This document shows, one piece after another, positions 1-11,634 of a stretch of DNA of 64,000 nucleotides. A model generated the notes under the pieces. It was not told the origin of the DNA. It made no database searches and worked only from the letters and a program-made list of their open reading frames with translations. This DNA comes from Mycobacterium sp. DL99 (GTDB lineage: Bacteria > Actinomycetota > Actinomycetes > Mycobacteriales > Mycobacteriaceae): contig NZ_SJOM01000007.1 of assembly GCF_004762045.1 (NCBI RefSeq), positions 3,131,920 through 3,195,919 on the forward strand, in the 5' to 3' direction. The position numbers were made by a program, and so were the translations under genes. How positions within the stretch are numbered: position 1 is the stretch's first letter; each line of letters begins with the position of its first letter.

Positions 1-21
1 AGGCAGAGGATTTCAGCTTGA
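1..21 (+). CDS. possible C-terminal end of trpA (partial)
   Basis: Six codons in frame 1 run to a TGA at 19-21 that overlaps the TTG start of lgt as TTGA. In mycobacteria trpA normally lies directly upstream of lgt, so this may be the last codons of tryptophan synthase alpha chain. The visible peptide (RQRISA) is too short to identify on its own, so the call rests only on synteny and the overlap. Confidence 0.3.
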   Translation, partial: RQRISA

Positions 22-2273
22 CCACTACCGTGCTCGCGTATTTGCCCAGCCCGTCACAGGGCGTCTGGCATCTGGGGCCGGTGCCGATCCGCGCTTACGC
101 GCTCTGCATCATCGTGGGCATCATCGCCGCGCTGATGATCGGCGACCGGCGTTGGCAGGCGCGGGGCGGGCAAGCCGGCGTCATCTATGACATCGCCTTG
201 TGGGCAGTGCCTTTCGGTCTCGTCGGTGGTCGGCTGTACCACGTCATGACGGACTGGACCACGTATTTCGGACCCACCGGCAAGGGGCTCGGTGCCGCAT
301 TCCAGGTGTGGCAGGGCGGCCTGGGAATCTGGGGCGCCGTCGCACTGGGTGGTGTCGGAGCCTGGATCGGGTGCCGTTCGCACGGGATACCGCTGCCGGC
401 CTTCGGCGACGCGATCGCGCCCGGGATCATCCTGGCCCAGGCCATCGGCCGGCTCGGAAACTATTTCAACCAGGAGCTGTACGGCGGCGATACCACGCTG
501 CCGTGGGGCCTGGAGATCTACAAGCGGGTGAATTCCCTCGGCGAGGCGGACTATCTCAACGGAGTGTCCACCGGCGAGGTGGAGCGGGTCGTACATCCCA
601 CATTCCTGTACGAGTTGCTGTGGAACCTATTGATTTTCGCGCTGCTGATCTGGGCCGACCGCAAGTTCAAACTCGGCCACGGCCGGCTGTTCGCGCTCTA
701 TGTGGCCGGCTACTGTGCGGGCCGATTCCTGGTCGAATTGATGCGCTCTGATCCGGCAACCGAGTTCGCCGGTATTCGCGTCAACACGTTTACCTCGACC
801 TTCGTGTTCATCGGCGCCGTCGTCTACATCATGCTGGCGAGCAAGGGCCGAGAAGACCCGGCGACCTTGGCGGGCAAGAGCGACGAGGACGAGTCGACGG
901 CCGATGAGCTCGGCAAGGAGCTTGTCGCCGCAGCGGCGACCTCCGGTGTTGTTGCGGCCGCCGCGGTGGCCGGACAAGACGACGACGAGGATGCCGACCA
1001 CATGCATCCCGACGAGGTCGGCGCCAGCGAGGACGACGGAGCCGAAGCTGCCGCGGCAATCGAACTGAAGGCGATCGCTACCGAGCCGGACGACGAGTCC
1101 GAGGAAACCGAAGGCGAGGCCGAAGCCGAATCCGAGGAAGCCGGTGAGGCTGAGGACGCTGAGTCTGTCGAGTCGGCGGAGGCCGACGAGGAAGCTGAAG
1201 CAGAAACGGGCGAGGAGCCCGAGGATGCCGAAGCCGAAGCTGACGTCACTGAAGAGGCCGTAGAGGAGGCTGAGCCCGAGGCGGAGACTGAATCCGACGC
1301 CGATGAGGAAGCTGAGTCTGTCGAGTCGGTGGAGGCCGGTGAAGCAGTCGAGGCTGAAGCACTGGTAGCGGATGACGCCGAGGCCGAGGCCGACGAGGAA
1401 GCTGAAGCAGAAGTGGGCGAGGAGCCCGAGGATGCTGAAGCCGAAGCTGACGTCACTGAAGAGGCCGTAGAAGAGGCTGAGCCCGAGGCGGAGACCGAAT
1501 CCGACGACGAGTCGATCGAGGCTGAAACGGCGGACGAGGCAGACAGTGGTGACGATGCCGAGTCTGTCGAGTCGGTGGAGGCCGGTGAAGCAGTCGAGGC
1601 TGAAGCACTGGAAGCGGATGACTCCGAGGCCGAGGCCGAAATCGAGGCCGACGAGGAAGCCGAAGCAGAAGTGGTCGAGGAGTCCGAGTCGGCTACCGGC
1701 GACGAGTCCGAGGACGCCGAAGGCGAGGCTGCCGCAGATTCCGAGGAAGCTGCCGACGAGGTCGCCGCTGAGGAATCCGCCGATGAGCCCGAAGGTGTTG
1801 AAGCTGAGGCCGACGTCACGGAAGAGGCCCTAGACGAGGTTGAGGCCCCGGTCGAGGCTGAAACGGCGGACGACGCCGACGGCGGTGACGAAGCTGTTGA
1901 GTCCTCGACCGCCGATGAGCCCGAGCCGGATGAGGCCGCGGTAGGCGAGAATCAAGCCGAACCCGAAGCCGAAGCCGAAGCCGAAGAGAGCGACAAGGCG
2001 GCGGATGCCGACGAGGAGGCCGAGCCTGCTGAGCAGGTCGACGTCGAGCCCGAAACCGATGATGTGGCCGCTGAATCCGCGGCAGACGAGGCTGAGGTCG
2101 AGTCCGAATCCGAGGATGACACTGAGTCTGACGCCGACGAGGCTGACGATGACGAGGCTGACGATGACGAGGCGGCAGGCGACACCGAGACCGAAACACC
2201 GGCTGTTTCCGAGCAGTCCGAGCCGGCCCCGCAAGGCGGCCGGGTGCGGCGCTGGTTCCGGCGTAACCGGTAA
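18..2273 (+). CDS. lgt: prolipoprotein diacylglyceryl transferase with a very long acidic repetitive tail
   Basis: Lgt transfers diacylglycerol from phosphatidylglycerol to the lipobox cysteine of prolipoproteins in the inner membrane. Residues 1-280 are the multi-pass catalytic domain, with the family signature [14 protein letters not shown] near residue 142 and HPTFLYEL near 194. The start is TTG, preceded by AGAGG at 5-9, and it overlaps a possible upstream stop (TTGA). From about residue 285 to 740 there is an extension made almost only of Glu, Asp, Ala, Val and Ser, containing in-frame DNA repeats, and ending in a basic tail ([10 protein letters not shown]). Mycobacterial Lgt proteins are known to carry C-terminal extensions, but 751 residues is unusually long. 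The function of the tail is unknown; it is probably cytoplasmic and disordered. Confidence 0.95.
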   Translation: MTTTVLAYLPSPSQGVWHLGPVPIRAYALCIIVGIIAALMIGDRRWQARGGQAGVIYDIALWAVPFGLVGGRLYHVMTDWTTYFGPTGKGLGAAFQVWQGGLGIWGAVALGGVGAWIGCRSHGIPLPAFGDAIAPGIILAQAIGRLGNYFNQELYGGDTTLPWGLEIYKRVNSLGEADYLNGVSTGEVERVVHPTFLYELLWNLLIFALLIWADRKFKLGHGRLFALYVAGYCAGRFLVELMRSDPATEFAGIRVNTFTSTFVFIGAVVYIMLASKGREDPATLAGKSDEDESTADELGKELVAAAATSGVVAAAAVAGQDDDEDADHMHPDEVGASEDDGAEAAAAIELKAIATEPDDESEETEGEAEAESEEAGEAEDAESVESAEADEEAEAETGEEPEDAEAEADVTEEAVEEAEPEAETESDADEEAESVESVEAGEAVEAEALVADDAEAEADEEAEAEVGEEPEDAEAEADVTEEAVEEAEPEAETESDDESIEAETADEADSGDDAESVESVEAGEAVEAEALEADDSEAEAEIEADEEAEAEVVEESESATGDESEDAEGEAAADSEEAADEVAAEESADEPEGVEAEADVTEEALDEVEAPVEAETADDADGGDEAVESSTADEPEPDEAAVGENQAEPEAEAEAEESDKAADADEEAEPAEQVDVEPETDDVAAESAADEAEVESESEDDTESDADEADDDEADDDEAAGDTETETPAVSEQSEPAPQGGRVRRWFRRNR
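1185..1507 (+). repeat. in-frame tandem-like repeats in the lgt tail (about 115 bp, two copies)
   Basis: The block at 1185-1300 recurs at 1392-1507, 207 bp (69 codons) downstream, with only a few substitutions. Both copies encode the same stretch around [17 protein letters not shown]. The spacing keeps frame, so copy-number changes would lengthen or shorten Lgt without breaking it. Confidence 0.85.
1314..1637 (+). repeat. second in-frame repeat family in the lgt tail
   Basis: A stretch of about 78 bp starting GAGTCTGTCGAGTCGG at 1314 recurs at 1560, 246 bp (82 codons) away. A shorter related copy begins at 1161. It is interleaved with the 115-bp repeat, which suggests several rounds of in-frame duplication. 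Confidence 0.8.
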
Positions 2274-2300
2274 CCACCCGCGCTCTGGCATCCTGTCTGT

Positions 2301-2699
2301 ATGACTGGTCCGTCGCAGTCCCCAGACCCGCTGAACGGCCCGCAGCCGGCCGGCTTTACGCCGCCTGCGGGGTTTCCGCCGCCACCCCCCGGCTACCCGC
2401 AGTATCCGTCGCCGTACGGGGATCCGAGCGCGCCGTTCGGTCGTCATCCGATCACCGGCGAGCCGTTCTCGGACAAGTCCAAGGTGATCGCCGGTCTGCT
2501 GCAGTTGGTCGGGCTGTTCGGCTTCGTAGGGATGGGGCGTATCTACCTCGGTCAGACCGGCCTGGGTATCGCTCAGTTGATCGTGGGCTTGGCCACCTGC
2601 ACCGTCGGCGCCATCATCTGGGGGATCGTCGATGCCGTCCTGATCCTCACCGACAAGGTCCGCGACCCGTATGGACGTCCGCTGCGCGATGGAACCTAG
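2301..2699 (+). CDS. TM2-domain membrane protein
   Basis: 132 residues. The N-terminal 45 residues are rich in Pro, Gly and Tyr and probably disordered. From about residue 55 (SKVIAGLLQL) there are two hydrophobic segments separated by GMGRIYLGQTGLGIAQL, the pattern of the TM2 domain, followed by a short tail. It is the positional counterpart of Rv1615. It overlaps the next gene by 11 bases (ATG within its last codons), so the two are likely co-translated. The biochemical role of bacterial TM2 proteins is not known. Confidence 0.85.
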   Translation: MTGPSQSPDPLNGPQPAGFTPPAGFPPPPPGYPQYPSPYGDPSAPFGRHPITGEPFSDKSKVIAGLLQLVGLFGFVGMGRIYLGQTGLGIAQLIVGLATCTVGAIIWGIVDAVLILTDKVRDPYGRPLRDGT

Positions 2700-3102
2700 C
2701 GGGCCTACCAGCACGAAGGCTTGGCGGTATTCGCTGCTGGCCGGGGGAGTACTCGGGGCCGGGGCCCTCGCCTACATCGGTGTCGCCGATCCGCACCGGC
2801 CGGGGTTCTTGTTCCCGGGCTGCCCGTTCAAGGCTCTGACCGGGTGGAACTGCCCGGCCTGCGGCGGCCTGCGGATGACTCACGACCTGCTGCACGGTGA
2901 CGTGGGCGCAGCTGTCGTCGACAACGTATTCGCCCTGGTCGGCCTTCCCGCGCTGGTTGTGTGGCTGCTGGTGCGGTGGCGGCTGGGCAAGACGCTGTTC
3001 CCGCTGCCGGCGGTGGTGACGATCGTGGCGGCACTGGTGGTCTGGACGGTGATGCGGAACCTGCCGGGCTTCCCGCTGGTCCCGACCGTGACCGCTCAGT
3101 AG
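2689..3102 (+). CDS. DUF2752 membrane protein
   Basis: 137 residues from the ATG that overlaps the end of the TM2 gene; an in-frame ATG at 2671 would add six residues. The signature of DUF2752 is visible: CPFKALTGWNCPACGGLR near residues 39-56, with a CPxCG pair that could bind metal, followed by a short LLHGD segment. There are three hydrophobic stretches, so it is an integral membrane protein. It is the positional counterpart of Rv1616. Function unknown. Confidence 0.8.
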   Translation: MEPSGPTSTKAWRYSLLAGGVLGAGALAYIGVADPHRPGFLFPGCPFKALTGWNCPACGGLRMTHDLLHGDVGAAVVDNVFALVGLPALVVWLLVRWRLGKTLFPLPAVVTIVAALVVWTVMRNLPGFPLVPTVTAQ

Positions 3103-3173
3103 TGGCCCACCTGCGCTGATACACTGAAAATTCGGGCCGGTGCAGTCCCGGGACCAGGATGTTCCGGACTCGC

Positions 3174-3179
3174 GGAGGT
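3174..3179 (+). promoter_or_regulatory. Shine-Dalgarno site that fixes the gltB start
   Basis: GGAGGT ends 8 bases before the GTG at 3188. An earlier in-frame GTG at 3140 has no comparable site, so 3188 is preferred. It also places the catalytic cysteine at residue 22, as expected for a short propeptide. Confidence 0.7.
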
Positions 3180-3187
3180 GCGATCAA

Positions 3188-6100
3188 GTGCTGTTCTCGG
3201 CATTGCCAGATGCGCAGGGGCTGTATGACCCTGCCAATGAGGCCGATTCCTGCGGCGTCGCCATGATCACCGATATTCGCGGCCGCCGTTCACACGGCAT
3301 CGTCACTGACGGTCTGACCGCGCTCGAACACCTCGAACATCGCGGCGCTGCCGGGGCCGAACCCAACAGTGGTGACGGTGCCGGCATCCTGCTGCAACTG
3401 CCGGTCGAACTGCTGCGTGAGGTGGTCGACTTCGCCCTTCCCGGGCCGGCCGACGACGGCAGCAACGCCTTCGCCGCCGGCATCTGTTTCCTGCCGCAGG
3501 ATGAGGACGCGCGCAGTGCCGCTCGCGCCCGCATCGAGGCGTTGGCCGCCGAGGAAGGCCTTGAGGTGCTGGGCTGGCGCGCGGTGCCGGTGGATCCGGA
3601 CGGGGCCGGGATCGGCTCGACTGCGCTGGGGTGTATGCCTCACATGGCGCAGCTGTTCGTCGCGACACCGGGGGTCGAGGGCGTCCGGGTGGGCGGAATC
3701 GAGCTCGACCGCAAGGTCTACCCGCTGCGCAAGCGGGCCGAGCAGGGCACCGGTGCTGACGCGGTGTACTTCGCGTCGCTGTCCAGCCGGACCATCGTGT
3801 ACAAGGGCATGCTGACGACAATGCAGCTGCCGCAGTACTTTCCGGATCTGCGCGACGAGCGCTGCAAGAGTGCGATCGCGATCGTGCACAGCCGCTTCTC
3901 CACGAATACCTTCCCGTCCTGGCCGCTGGCACATCCGTTTCGGTTCGTCGCCCACAACGGCGAGATCAACACCGTGCGCGGCAACCGCAACCGCATGCAC
4001 GCGCGTGAGGCGCTTCTCGCCAGCGCCCGGATTCCCGGTGACCTGGGCCGGTTGTCCCCGATCTGCACGCCGGGCGCTTCGGACTCGGCGTCCTTCGACG
4101 AGGTGCTCGAGCTTTTGCATCTGGGCGGGCGCAGTCTGCCGCACGCAGTGCTGATGATGATCCCGGAGGCGTGGGAGAACGCCACCACCATGGATGCCGC
4201 GGAGCGTGCGTTCTGGAAGTTCCACGCCTCTCTCATGGAGCCGTGGGACGGGCCGGCCTGCGTCACCTTCACCGACGGCACCATGGTCGGAGCGGTGTTG
4301 GACCGCAACGGTTTACGGCCGGGCCGCTGGTGGCGCACGGTCGATGACCGGGTCATCTTGGCCAGTGAAAGTGGTGTGCTCGACGTGCCGTCGGGCCAGA
4401 TCGTGGCCAAGGGCCGCCTGCAGCCCGGCAAGATGTTCCTGGTCGACACGGCCGCCGGACGTATCGTTCCCGATGACGAGATCAAGGAGCAGTTGGCCGC
4501 GGCCGAACCGTACGGTGAGTGGCTGCATGCCGGTCTGCTGGATCTCAACACATTGCCCGCGCGGCCCCGGTTCCAGCCGAATCACGAGTCGGTGGTCCGG
4601 CGGCAGATCGCCTTCGGGTACACCGAAGAGGAATTGCGCATCCTGCTGACGCCCATGGCGGCGTCGGGCGGTGAGCCGCTCGGTTCGATGGGGACCGATA
4701 CTCCCGTCGCGGTGCTGTCGAAGCGCTCACGGCTGCTGTATGACTACTTCGTCGAGCTGTTCGCCCAGGTGACCAACCCTCCGCTGGACGCCATTCGCGA
4801 GGAGGTGGTCACCTCGATGGCCCGGGTGATGGGGCCCGAGGAGAACCTGCTGGAGCCCTCGGCCGCCTCGTGCCGCCAGATCGTGCTGCGTCGGCCGGTT
4901 CTCGACAACGATGAGCTGGGCAAGATCGTCCGTATCAACGACGATGGCGAGCATCCGGGTCTGCGCACTACGGTGCTGCGCTCCCTCTATGACGTCGAAC
5001 GCGGTGGCGAAGGACTTGCCGAGGCGCTCGATGACCTCCAGATGAGGGCCACCGAGGCGATTGCCAAAGGTGCTCGCACACTCGTGATCTCAGATCGGGA
5101 TTCCGATCACACCAGAGCTCCGATTCCGTCGCTGCTGGCCGTATCGGCGGTGCACCACCACTTGGTACGCACCAAAGAACGGACCAAGGTGGCGCTCGTC
5201 GTGGAAAGTGGCGATGCCCGCGAGGTCCATCACATCGCGATGCTCATCGGGTTCGGTGCGGCCGCGGTCAACCCCTATCTCGCATTCGAGTCGATCGAGG
5301 ATCTCATCCGCGAAGGTGAGCTGACCGGCATCGAAACCGCAGAGGCGGTGCGCAATTACGTCAAGGCCCTGGGCAAGGGCGTGGTCAAGGTGATGAGCAA
5401 GATGGGCATCTCGACGGTCGCGTCCTACACCGCTGCGCAGGTGTTCGAGGCGATCGGGCTGAGTCGCGACGTCGTCGACGAGTACTTCACGGGTACCACC
5501 AGCCAGCTCGGCGGCGTCGGGCTGGATGTGCTGGCCGAGGAGGTCAAGCTCCGGCACCGGCGCGCCTATCCCGAGAACCCCACCGAGCGGGTGCACCGTC
5601 GTCTCGAGGTCGGCGGTGAGTACGCGTTCCGCCGGGAGGGCGAGCTGCACCTGTTCACCCCGGAAGTGGTCTTCCTGCTGCAGCATTCGACCCGCACCGG
5701 GCGCCGCGACATCTTCGCCAGGTATTCCGAGGAGGTCGACCGGCTGTCCCGGGAAGGGGGGACGCTGCGTGGCCTCTTCGAGTTCAAGAAGGGGTTGCGG
5801 CCCCCGGTCCCGTTGGAAGAGGTCGAGCCGGTCGACTCGATCGTGACCAGGTTCAACACCGGGGCGATGAGCTACGGCTCCATCTCGGCGGAGGCCCACG
5901 AGACCATGGCGATCGCCATGAACAATCTGGGTGGGCGGTCCAACAGCGGCGAAGGCGGAGAGGATGTCGACCGGCTCTACGATCCGCGCCGGCGCAGCGC
6001 CGTCAAACAGGTTGCCTCCGGCCGCTTCGGCGTCACCAGCGACTATCTGGTGAACGCCACCGACATCCAGATCAAGATGGCCCAGGGCGCCAAACCCGGT

Positions 6101-7756
6101 GAGGGCGGCCAGCTTCCGGGTTACAAGGTGTACCCCAGCATTGCCAAGACGCGACATGCCACGCCGGGTGTGGGACTGATCTCGCCACCTCCGCACCATG
6201 ACATCTATTCGATCGAGGATCTCGCCCAACTCATCCACGATCTGAAGAACGCCAACGACGACGCCCGGATCCACGTGAAGCTGGTCAGCAGCGTCGGGGT
6301 CGGTACGGTCGCGGCCGGGGTATCCAAGGCGCACGCCGATGTGGTGTTGATCTCCGGGTACGACGGCGGCACCGGTGCAGCACCGTTGACCTCGCTCAAG
6401 CACGCGGGGGCGCCGTGGGAGATCGGCTTGGCCGACACCCAGCAGACGTTGGTGCTCAACGGTTTGCGCGACCGCATCACTGTGCAGTGCGACGGCGGTA
6501 TGCGTAGCGCCCGCGATGTGATCGTGGCTGCGCTGCTCGGCGCCGAGGAGTTCGGTTTCGCCACGGCACCGCTGGTGGTGGCGGGCTGCATCATGATGCG
6601 GGTGTGTCACCTGGATACCTGCCCGGTCGGTGTTGCCACGCAGAACCCCGAGTTGCGTGCACGGTTCAACGGTAAGCCCGAGTTCGTGGAGAACTTCTTC
6701 ACGTTCATCGCCGAGGACATCCGTCGCTACCTCGCCGAACTGGGGTTCCGCAGCATCGACGAGGCCGTGGGGCACGCCGAGGTGCTCGACACAGATCCCG
6801 GTGTGGCGCACTGGAAGAGTCGCGGGCTGGACCTCAGCCCGATCTTCGCGTTGCCGACCGACGCCGATGGCGGCGTGCTCACTCAGCGGCGGCGGGTGCG
6901 CGAGCAGGACCACGGACTCGACCAGGCCCTCGACCGGACCCTGATCCAACTCGCCGAGGGGGCGTTGGAAGATGCCCTCCCGGTTCGTCTGGAGCTTCCC
7001 GTCCGCAACGTGAACCGCACGGTGGGCACCCTGCTGGGGGCGGAGGTCACCCGCCGCTACGGCGCGGCCGGCCTGCCCGACAACACCATTCACGTCACCC
7101 TGACCGGGTCGGCCGGGCAGTCCGTCGGCGCCTTCCTGCCGCCCGGCATCACCCTGGACCTCATCGGCGATGCCAACGACTATGTGGGCAAGGGACTTTC
7201 CGGTGGCCGGGTGATCGTTCGGCCGCCCGACGACGTGCTGTTCCTGCCTGAGGACAACGTCATCGCGGGCAACACCCTGCTCTACGGCGCCACCTCGGGT
7301 GAGGTGTTTTTGCGAGGCCGGGCCGGTGAGCGGTTCTGCGCCCGCAATTCCGGGGCGCTGGCGGTCGTCGAGGGAGTGGGCGACCACGCGTGCGAGTACA
7401 TGACGGGTGGCCGGGTGGTGATCCTGGGCAAGACCGGCCGCAACATGGCCGCCGGCATGTCGGGCGGCATCGCGTTCGTGCTCGGCCTGGACCCGGCCAG
7501 GGTCAACACCGAGATGGTCGAGTTGCAGCGACTCGAAGCCGAGGACCTGACCTGGCTGCATGATGTGGTGTCCCGCCATGCCCGTCACACCGGAAGCACG
7601 CTGGCCAGCTCGATACTGGACGACTGGCCAAGGCGCAGTGCCCAATTCACCAAAATAATGCCCACCGACTACGAGCGTGTGCTGCAGGCGACCCGGATGG
7701 CGAAGGCCGAGGGTCGCGATGTGGACAGTGCGATCATGGAGGCCAGCCGTGGCTGA
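3188..7756 (+). CDS. gltB: glutamate synthase (NADPH), large subunit
   Basis: 1522 residues, the usual size. It releases ammonia from glutamine and adds it to 2-oxoglutarate to make glutamate, with electrons from GltD. Domains in order: a class-II glutamine amidotransferase beginning at the presumed N-terminal nucleophile Cys22 (EADSCGVAM); a central linker domain; an FMN-binding synthase domain; the 3Fe-4S cysteine cluster ([15 protein letters not shown], about residues 1137-1151); and the C-terminal beta-helical GXGXG domain. The start is the GTG with a strong ribosome binding site. It overlaps gltD by 8 bases, so the subunits are made together. Confidence 0.96.
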   Translation: MLFSALPDAQGLYDPANEADSCGVAMITDIRGRRSHGIVTDGLTALEHLEHRGAAGAEPNSGDGAGILLQLPVELLREVVDFALPGPADDGSNAFAAGICFLPQDEDARSAARARIEALAAEEGLEVLGWRAVPVDPDGAGIGSTALGCMPHMAQLFVATPGVEGVRVGGIELDRKVYPLRKRAEQGTGADAVYFASLSSRTIVYKGMLTTMQLPQYFPDLRDERCKSAIAIVHSRFSTNTFPSWPLAHPFRFVAHNGEINTVRGNRNRMHAREALLASARIPGDLGRLSPICTPGASDSASFDEVLELLHLGGRSLPHAVLMMIPEAWENATTMDAAERAFWKFHASLMEPWDGPACVTFTDGTMVGAVLDRNGLRPGRWWRTVDDRVILASESGVLDVPSGQIVAKGRLQPGKMFLVDTAAGRIVPDDEIKEQLAAAEPYGEWLHAGLLDLNTLPARPRFQPNHESVVRRQIAFGYTEEELRILLTPMAASGGEPLGSMGTDTPVAVLSKRSRLLYDYFVELFAQVTNPPLDAIREEVVTSMARVMGPEENLLEPSAASCRQIVLRRPVLDNDELGKIVRINDDGEHPGLRTTVLRSLYDVERGGEGLAEALDDLQMRATEAIAKGARTLVISDRDSDHTRAPIPSLLAVSAVHHHLVRTKERTKVALVVESGDAREVHHIAMLIGFGAAAVNPYLAFESIEDLIREGELTGIETAEAVRNYVKALGKGVVKVMSKMGISTVASYTAAQVFEAIGLSRDVVDEYFTGTTSQLGGVGLDVLAEEVKLRHRRAYPENPTERVHRRLEVGGEYAFRREGELHLFTPEVVFLLQHSTRTGRRDIFARYSEEVDRLSREGGTLRGLFEFKKGLRPPVPLEEVEPVDSIVTRFNTGAMSYGSISAEAHETMAIAMNNLGGRSNSGEGGEDVDRLYDPRRRSAVKQVASGRFGVTSDYLVNATDIQIKMAQGAKPGEGGQLPGYKVYPSIAKTRHATPGVGLISPPPHHDIYSIEDLAQLIHDLKNANDDARIHVKLVSSVGVGTVAAGVSKAHADVVLISGYDGGTGAAPLTSLKHAGAPWEIGLADTQQTLVLNGLRDRITVQCDGGMRSARDVIVAALLGAEEFGFATAPLVVAGCIMMRVCHLDTCPVGVATQNPELRARFNGKPEFVENFFTFIAEDIRRYLAELGFRSIDEAVGHAEVLDTDPGVAHWKSRGLDLSPIFALPTDADGGVLTQRRRVREQDHGLDQALDRTLIQLAEGALEDALPVRLELPVRNVNRTVGTLLGAEVTRRYGAAGLPDNTIHVTLTGSAGQSVGAFLPPGITLDLIGDANDYVGKGLSGGRVIVRPPDDVLFLPEDNVIAGNTLLYGATSGEVFLRGRAGERFCARNSGALAVVEGVGDHACEYMTGGRVVILGKTGRNMAAGMSGGIAFVLGLDPARVNTEMVELQRLEAEDLTWLHDVVSRHARHTGSTLASSILDDWPRRSAQFTKIMPTDYERVLQATRMAKAEGRDVDSAIMEASRG

Positions 7757-9251
7757 TCCGACCGGATTTCTTCGGGTACCCAAGATCGAGGCCGCCAAGC
7801 GGCCCGTCGAGGAACGGGTGGGGGACTGGCGCGAGGTGTACGAGCGCGAGGATCCCAACGAACGCGCGGGCGAGGTGTCGCAACAGGCGCGTCGCTGCAT
7901 GGATTGCGGGATCCCGTTCTGTCACTCGGGTAAGGCAGGCTGCCCGCTGGGCAACCTGATCCCGGAATGGAACGACCTGGTGCGGCGCGGCCGTTGGGAT
8001 GCGGCCAGTGATCGTCTGCACGCCACCAACAACTTCCCGGAGTTCACCGGGCGGCTGTGCCCGGCGCCATGCGAGGCGGCCTGCGTGCTGTCGATCTCCG
8101 AGGAGCAGACCGGCGGCAGCGTGACGATCAAACGGATCGAGCAGACGATCGCCGACCATGCCTGGATGAACGGCACCGTCGAACCCCAGCCGGCCGCGAT
8201 CTCGACCGGCAAGAGCGTCGCGGTCGTCGGCTCCGGTCCGGCGGGTTTGGCTGCCGCACAACAACTCACCCGCGCCGGTCATGAGGTGACGGTCTACGAA
8301 CGCGACGACCGGGTGGGTGGGCTGCTGCGCTACGGCATCCCCGAGTACAAGCTCGAGAAGTCGGTGCTCAATCAGCGCCTGGCTCAGATGCGCGCCGAGG
8401 GCACCCGATTCGTCACCGAATGCGAGGTCGGTGTCGACCTGACCATCGAGCAGTTGCATCAGCGCCATCAGGCGGTGGTGCTGGCGGTCGGTGCGCTGCG
8501 CGGCCGCGACAACGACGTGCCCGGTCGTGAACTCGATGGCGTTCATCTGGCGATGGAGCATCTGGTGCCGGCGAATCGGGAATGTGAGGGTGACTCATCT
8601 ACACCGATCTCGGCGGCGGGCAAGCACGTGGTGATCATCGGTGGTGGTGACACCGGCGCCGACTGCTTGGGTACCGCGCACCGTCAGGGGGCCGCCTCGG
8701 TGACTCAGCTCGACTACAACGTCGAGCCGCCCGAGACCCGTGACGACGAGCTCTCGCCGTGGCCGACATGGCCATTGGTGCTGCGGACCTCGCCGGCGCA
8801 TGCCGAAGGCGGCGCACGCCGCTTCGAGGTGGCCGTGCAGAGATTCATCGGGGACGACACCGGTCATGTCCGGGCCATCGAGATCGCCGAGGTTCGGGTC
8901 ACCCGGGATGCCGAGGGCCGGCGTGAGATCACGCCGGTGGGCGATTCGTTGCAGATTCCGTGCGATCTGGCGCTGCTGGCGATCGGGTTCGAGGGTGTCG
9001 AACACATGGCCTTGCTCGACGGGTTGAACCTGAAACTGACCCGGCGCGGCACCGTGTCCTGTGGTTCGGACTGGCAGACCGACGCCCCCGGGGTGTTCGT
9101 CTGCGGCGACGCGCACCGGGGTGCCTCGCTGGTGGTGTGGGCGATCGCCGAGGGCCGCAGCGCGGCGCATGCGGTGGACGCCTACCTGATGGGCGAGTCG
9201 GATCTGCCGTCGCCGGTGCGGCCCGGCACACTGCCTCTGGCCGTCATCTGA
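7749..9251 (+). CDS. gltD: glutamate synthase small subunit
   Basis: 500 residues from the GTG that overlaps the gltB stop. It passes electrons from NADPH through FAD and iron-sulfur centres to GltB. The N-terminal adrenodoxin-like cysteine motifs are present ([17 protein letters not shown] and CPAPCEAAC). The FAD-binding dinucleotide fold follows ([15 protein letters not shown], about residue 159), then the NADPH-binding fold ([13 protein letters not shown], about residue 297). Length and order match GltD. Confidence 0.95.
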   Translation: MADPTGFLRVPKIEAAKRPVEERVGDWREVYEREDPNERAGEVSQQARRCMDCGIPFCHSGKAGCPLGNLIPEWNDLVRRGRWDAASDRLHATNNFPEFTGRLCPAPCEAACVLSISEEQTGGSVTIKRIEQTIADHAWMNGTVEPQPAAISTGKSVAVVGSGPAGLAAAQQLTRAGHEVTVYERDDRVGGLLRYGIPEYKLEKSVLNQRLAQMRAEGTRFVTECEVGVDLTIEQLHQRHQAVVLAVGALRGRDNDVPGRELDGVHLAMEHLVPANRECEGDSSTPISAAGKHVVIIGGGDTGADCLGTAHRQGAASVTQLDYNVEPPETRDDELSPWPTWPLVLRTSPAHAEGGARRFEVAVQRFIGDDTGHVRAIEIAEVRVTRDAEGRREITPVGDSLQIPCDLALLAIGFEGVEHMALLDGLNLKLTRRGTVSCGSDWQTDAPGVFVCGDAHRGASLVVWAIAEGRSAAHAVDAYLMGESDLPSPVRPGTLPLAVI

Positions 9252-9278
9252 ATCGATTAACGACTATGCTGACGTGAC

Positions 9279-10697
9279 GTGAGCAGACGCGGAAAGATCG
9301 TTTGTACGCTTGGCCCGGCTACCAGCACGGATGAGTCCGTACGGGCCCTGGTCGAGGCGGGTATGGATGTCGCCCGGCTGAATTTCAGCCACGGCGACTA
9401 CACCGACCATGAGGCTGCCTACAAGCGGGTACGGGCGGCATCGGATGCCACCGGCCACGCGGTGGGTGTGCTCGCTGACCTGCAGGGGCCCAAGATCCGT
9501 CTGGGCCGCTTTGCCGAGGGACCGACCTACTGGGCGACCGGCGAATCGGTGCGGATCACCATCGATGACTGTGAGGGGACCCACGACCGGGTGTCGACCA
9601 CCTACAAGCGGTTGGCCGAGGATGCCCGACCCGGGGATCGGGTACTCGTCGACGACGGCAACGTCGGTCTGACGGTCGAGGAGATCTCCGGCAACGACGT
9701 GGTGTGCACGGTCACCGAGGGCGGTCCGGTCAGCAACAACAAGGGCATGTCGCTGCCCGGCATGAACGTGACGGCGCCGGCGCTGTCCGAAAAGGACATC
9801 GAAGATCTCGAGTTCGCGCTGCGGCTCGGCGTGGATCTGGTCGCGCTGTCGTTCGTCCGGTCACCCGCCGACGTCGAATTGGTCCATGAGGTGATGGACC
9901 GCGTCGGTCGACGGGTCCCGGTGATCGCCAAGCTGGAGAAGCCTGAGGCGGTTGAGAACCTCGAGGCCATCGTGCTGGCGTTCGACGCCATCATGGTGGC
10001 GCGCGGTGACCTCGGCGTTGAACTGCCGCTGGAAGAAGTGCCGCTCGTGCAGAAGCGTGCCATCCAGATGGCAAGGGAGAACGCCAAACCCGTCATCGTC
10101 GCCACCCAGATGCTGGAGTCGATGATCGAGAGTTCCCGGCCCACCCGGGCCGAGGCCTCAGACGTCGCCAACGCCGTGCTCGACGGTGCCGACGCCGTGA
10201 TGCTCTCCGGCGAGACCTCGGTCGGCAAGTATCCGCTGGAGGCCGTCAAGACGATGGCCCGCATCATCAAGGCGGTCGAGGACAACTCGGTGAAGGTGCC
10301 GCCGCTGACCCACACTCCGCGCACCAAGCGCGGTGTGATCTCGTATGCGGCCCGCGACATCGGCGAGCGGCTGGACGCCAAGGCCCTGGTCGCCTTCACC
10401 CAGTCCGGGGACACGGTGCGCCGCCTGGCCCGGCTACACACCCCGCTGCCGGTGCTCGCGTTCACAGCCCTGCCCGAGGTGCGCAGCCAGCTGGCGCTGA
10501 CCTGGGGCACCGAGACGTTCATCGTGCCGCAGATGTCGAACACCGACGACATGATCCGCCAGGTCGACAAATCGCTGCTTGATCTCGGCCGCTACAAGCG
10601 CGGTGAGCTGGTGGTCATCGTCGCGGGCGCTCCGCCCGGCACAGTAGGCTCCACGAATCTGATCCATGTGCACCGCATCGGGGAGGACGACGTCTAG
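9279..10697 (+). CDS. pyk: pyruvate kinase
   Basis: 472 residues, GTG start. It makes pyruvate and ATP from phosphoenolpyruvate and ADP in the last step of glycolysis. The N-terminal [13 protein letters not shown], substrate-site RLNFSHG, active-site lysine motif [13 protein letters not shown] (about residue 216) and metal-binding [12 protein letters not shown] are all visible, followed by the C-terminal alpha/beta allosteric domain. It is the counterpart of Rv1617 (pykA). Confidence 0.96.
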   Translation: MSRRGKIVCTLGPATSTDESVRALVEAGMDVARLNFSHGDYTDHEAAYKRVRAASDATGHAVGVLADLQGPKIRLGRFAEGPTYWATGESVRITIDDCEGTHDRVSTTYKRLAEDARPGDRVLVDDGNVGLTVEEISGNDVVCTVTEGGPVSNNKGMSLPGMNVTAPALSEKDIEDLEFALRLGVDLVALSFVRSPADVELVHEVMDRVGRRVPVIAKLEKPEAVENLEAIVLAFDAIMVARGDLGVELPLEEVPLVQKRAIQMARENAKPVIVATQMLESMIESSRPTRAEASDVANAVLDGADAVMLSGETSVGKYPLEAVKTMARIIKAVEDNSVKVPPLTHTPRTKRGVISYAARDIGERLDAKALVAFTQSGDTVRRLARLHTPLPVLAFTALPEVRSQLALTWGTETFIVPQMSNTDDMIRQVDKSLLDLGRYKRGELVVIVAGAPPGTVGSTNLIHVHRIGEDDV

Positions 10698-10747
10698 CGA
10701 GCGGTCGTCTGCCAAAGAGCGCCTGCAAAGATCTCGAAAGGCATTCC

Positions 10748-11620
10748 TTGACACACCCGGATTTCGAGGAGCTGCTGGCTGTTCTCGATCTCAACCGCGT
10801 CGGCGACGATCTGTTCATCGGTTCGCATCCGAGTAAGAACCCGGTGCGTACTTTCGGTGGGCAGATGGTCGCGCAGGCGTTCGTCGCCGGCGGCCGCACA
10901 TTGGAGCACAAGCTGGCGCCGAGTGCGTTGAATGCGCATTTCATCGCCGGTGGCGATCCGGAGAAGGACCTGGAGTTCCACGTCGTGCGACTGCGCGACG
11001 AGCGCCGGTTCGCCAACCGCCGGGTGGATGTCATGCAGGACGGCAACCTGCTGACCACCGTGATGCTGTCCTATATGAACGCCGGCCGCGGGCTGGAGCA
11101 CAGCGTGCCCGCGCCCGAGGTTCCGCATCCGGACACGTTGCCCAAGATCGATGAACTGCTACGTGGTTACGAGAAGACGGTGCCGTTGTTCGTGGAGGCG
11201 TTGCGCCCGATCGAATGGCGGTACACCAACGATCCGTCCTGGGTGATGCGGGACAAGGGCGGCAAGCTCGACCACAACCGGGTGTGGCTCAAAACCGAGG
11301 GCGTGATGCCCGACGATCCGGTGCTGCACGGTGCGGCCCTGGTGTACTCCTCGGATACCACCGTGCTCGATTCGATCATCACCACGCACGGGTTGTCCTG
11401 GGGTTTCGACCGGATCTTCGCGGTGACGATGAACCATTCGGTGTGGTTTCACCGGCCGATCAAGTTCGACGAGTGGGTGCTGTACTCCACCACTTCGCCG
11501 GTGGCGGCCGAATCCCGGGGGTTGGGCACGGGACACTTTTTCGACGCGTCGGGTCAGTTGTTGGCGACGGTGGTGCAAGAAGGCATCGTCAAGTATTTCC
11601 CCGGTGCGGCCAAGCCGTGA
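10748..11620 (+). CDS. tesB: acyl-CoA thioesterase II
   Basis: 290 residues, TTG start with GAAAGG about 7 bases upstream. It hydrolyses medium- and long-chain acyl-CoA. It has the double hot-dog layout: an N-terminal half with FGGQMVAQAFVAGGRTL and a C-terminal half with the conserved HGLSWGFDRIFAVTMNHSVWFHRP region. It matches Rv1618 in position. It ends 6 bases from a convergent gene. Confidence 0.92.
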   Translation: MTHPDFEELLAVLDLNRVGDDLFIGSHPSKNPVRTFGGQMVAQAFVAGGRTLEHKLAPSALNAHFIAGGDPEKDLEFHVVRLRDERRFANRRVDVMQDGNLLTTVMLSYMNAGRGLEHSVPAPEVPHPDTLPKIDELLRGYEKTVPLFVEALRPIEWRYTNDPSWVMRDKGGKLDHNRVWLKTEGVMPDDPVLHGAALVYSSDTTVLDSIITTHGLSWGFDRIFAVTMNHSVWFHRPIKFDEWVLYSTTSPVAAESRGLGTGHFFDASGQLLATVVQEGIVKYFPGAAKP

Positions 11621-11621
11621 G

Positions 11622-11634
11622 CCCGCTCAGCGGG
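11622..11634. terminator. short hairpin between convergent genes
   Basis: CCCGC and GCGGG flank a 3-base loop, placed between the stop of tesB and the stop of the convergent DUF4190 gene. There is no T-run. It may act as a weak bidirectional terminator; the stem is only 5 bp. Confidence 0.35.

Noticed and set aside
824..1819. A 331-codon Ser/Ala-rich frame opposite the lgt tail
   Set aside because: It is the exact complement of the Glu/Asp/Ala repeats, which read as Ser/Ala on the other strand. The sense frame belongs to Lgt.
5090..7900. A 936-codon open frame on the minus strand
   Set aside because: It lies entirely opposite gltB and the start of gltD. High GC at third positions leaves the antisense frame open; the product is His/Arg/Asp-rich and shows no domain.
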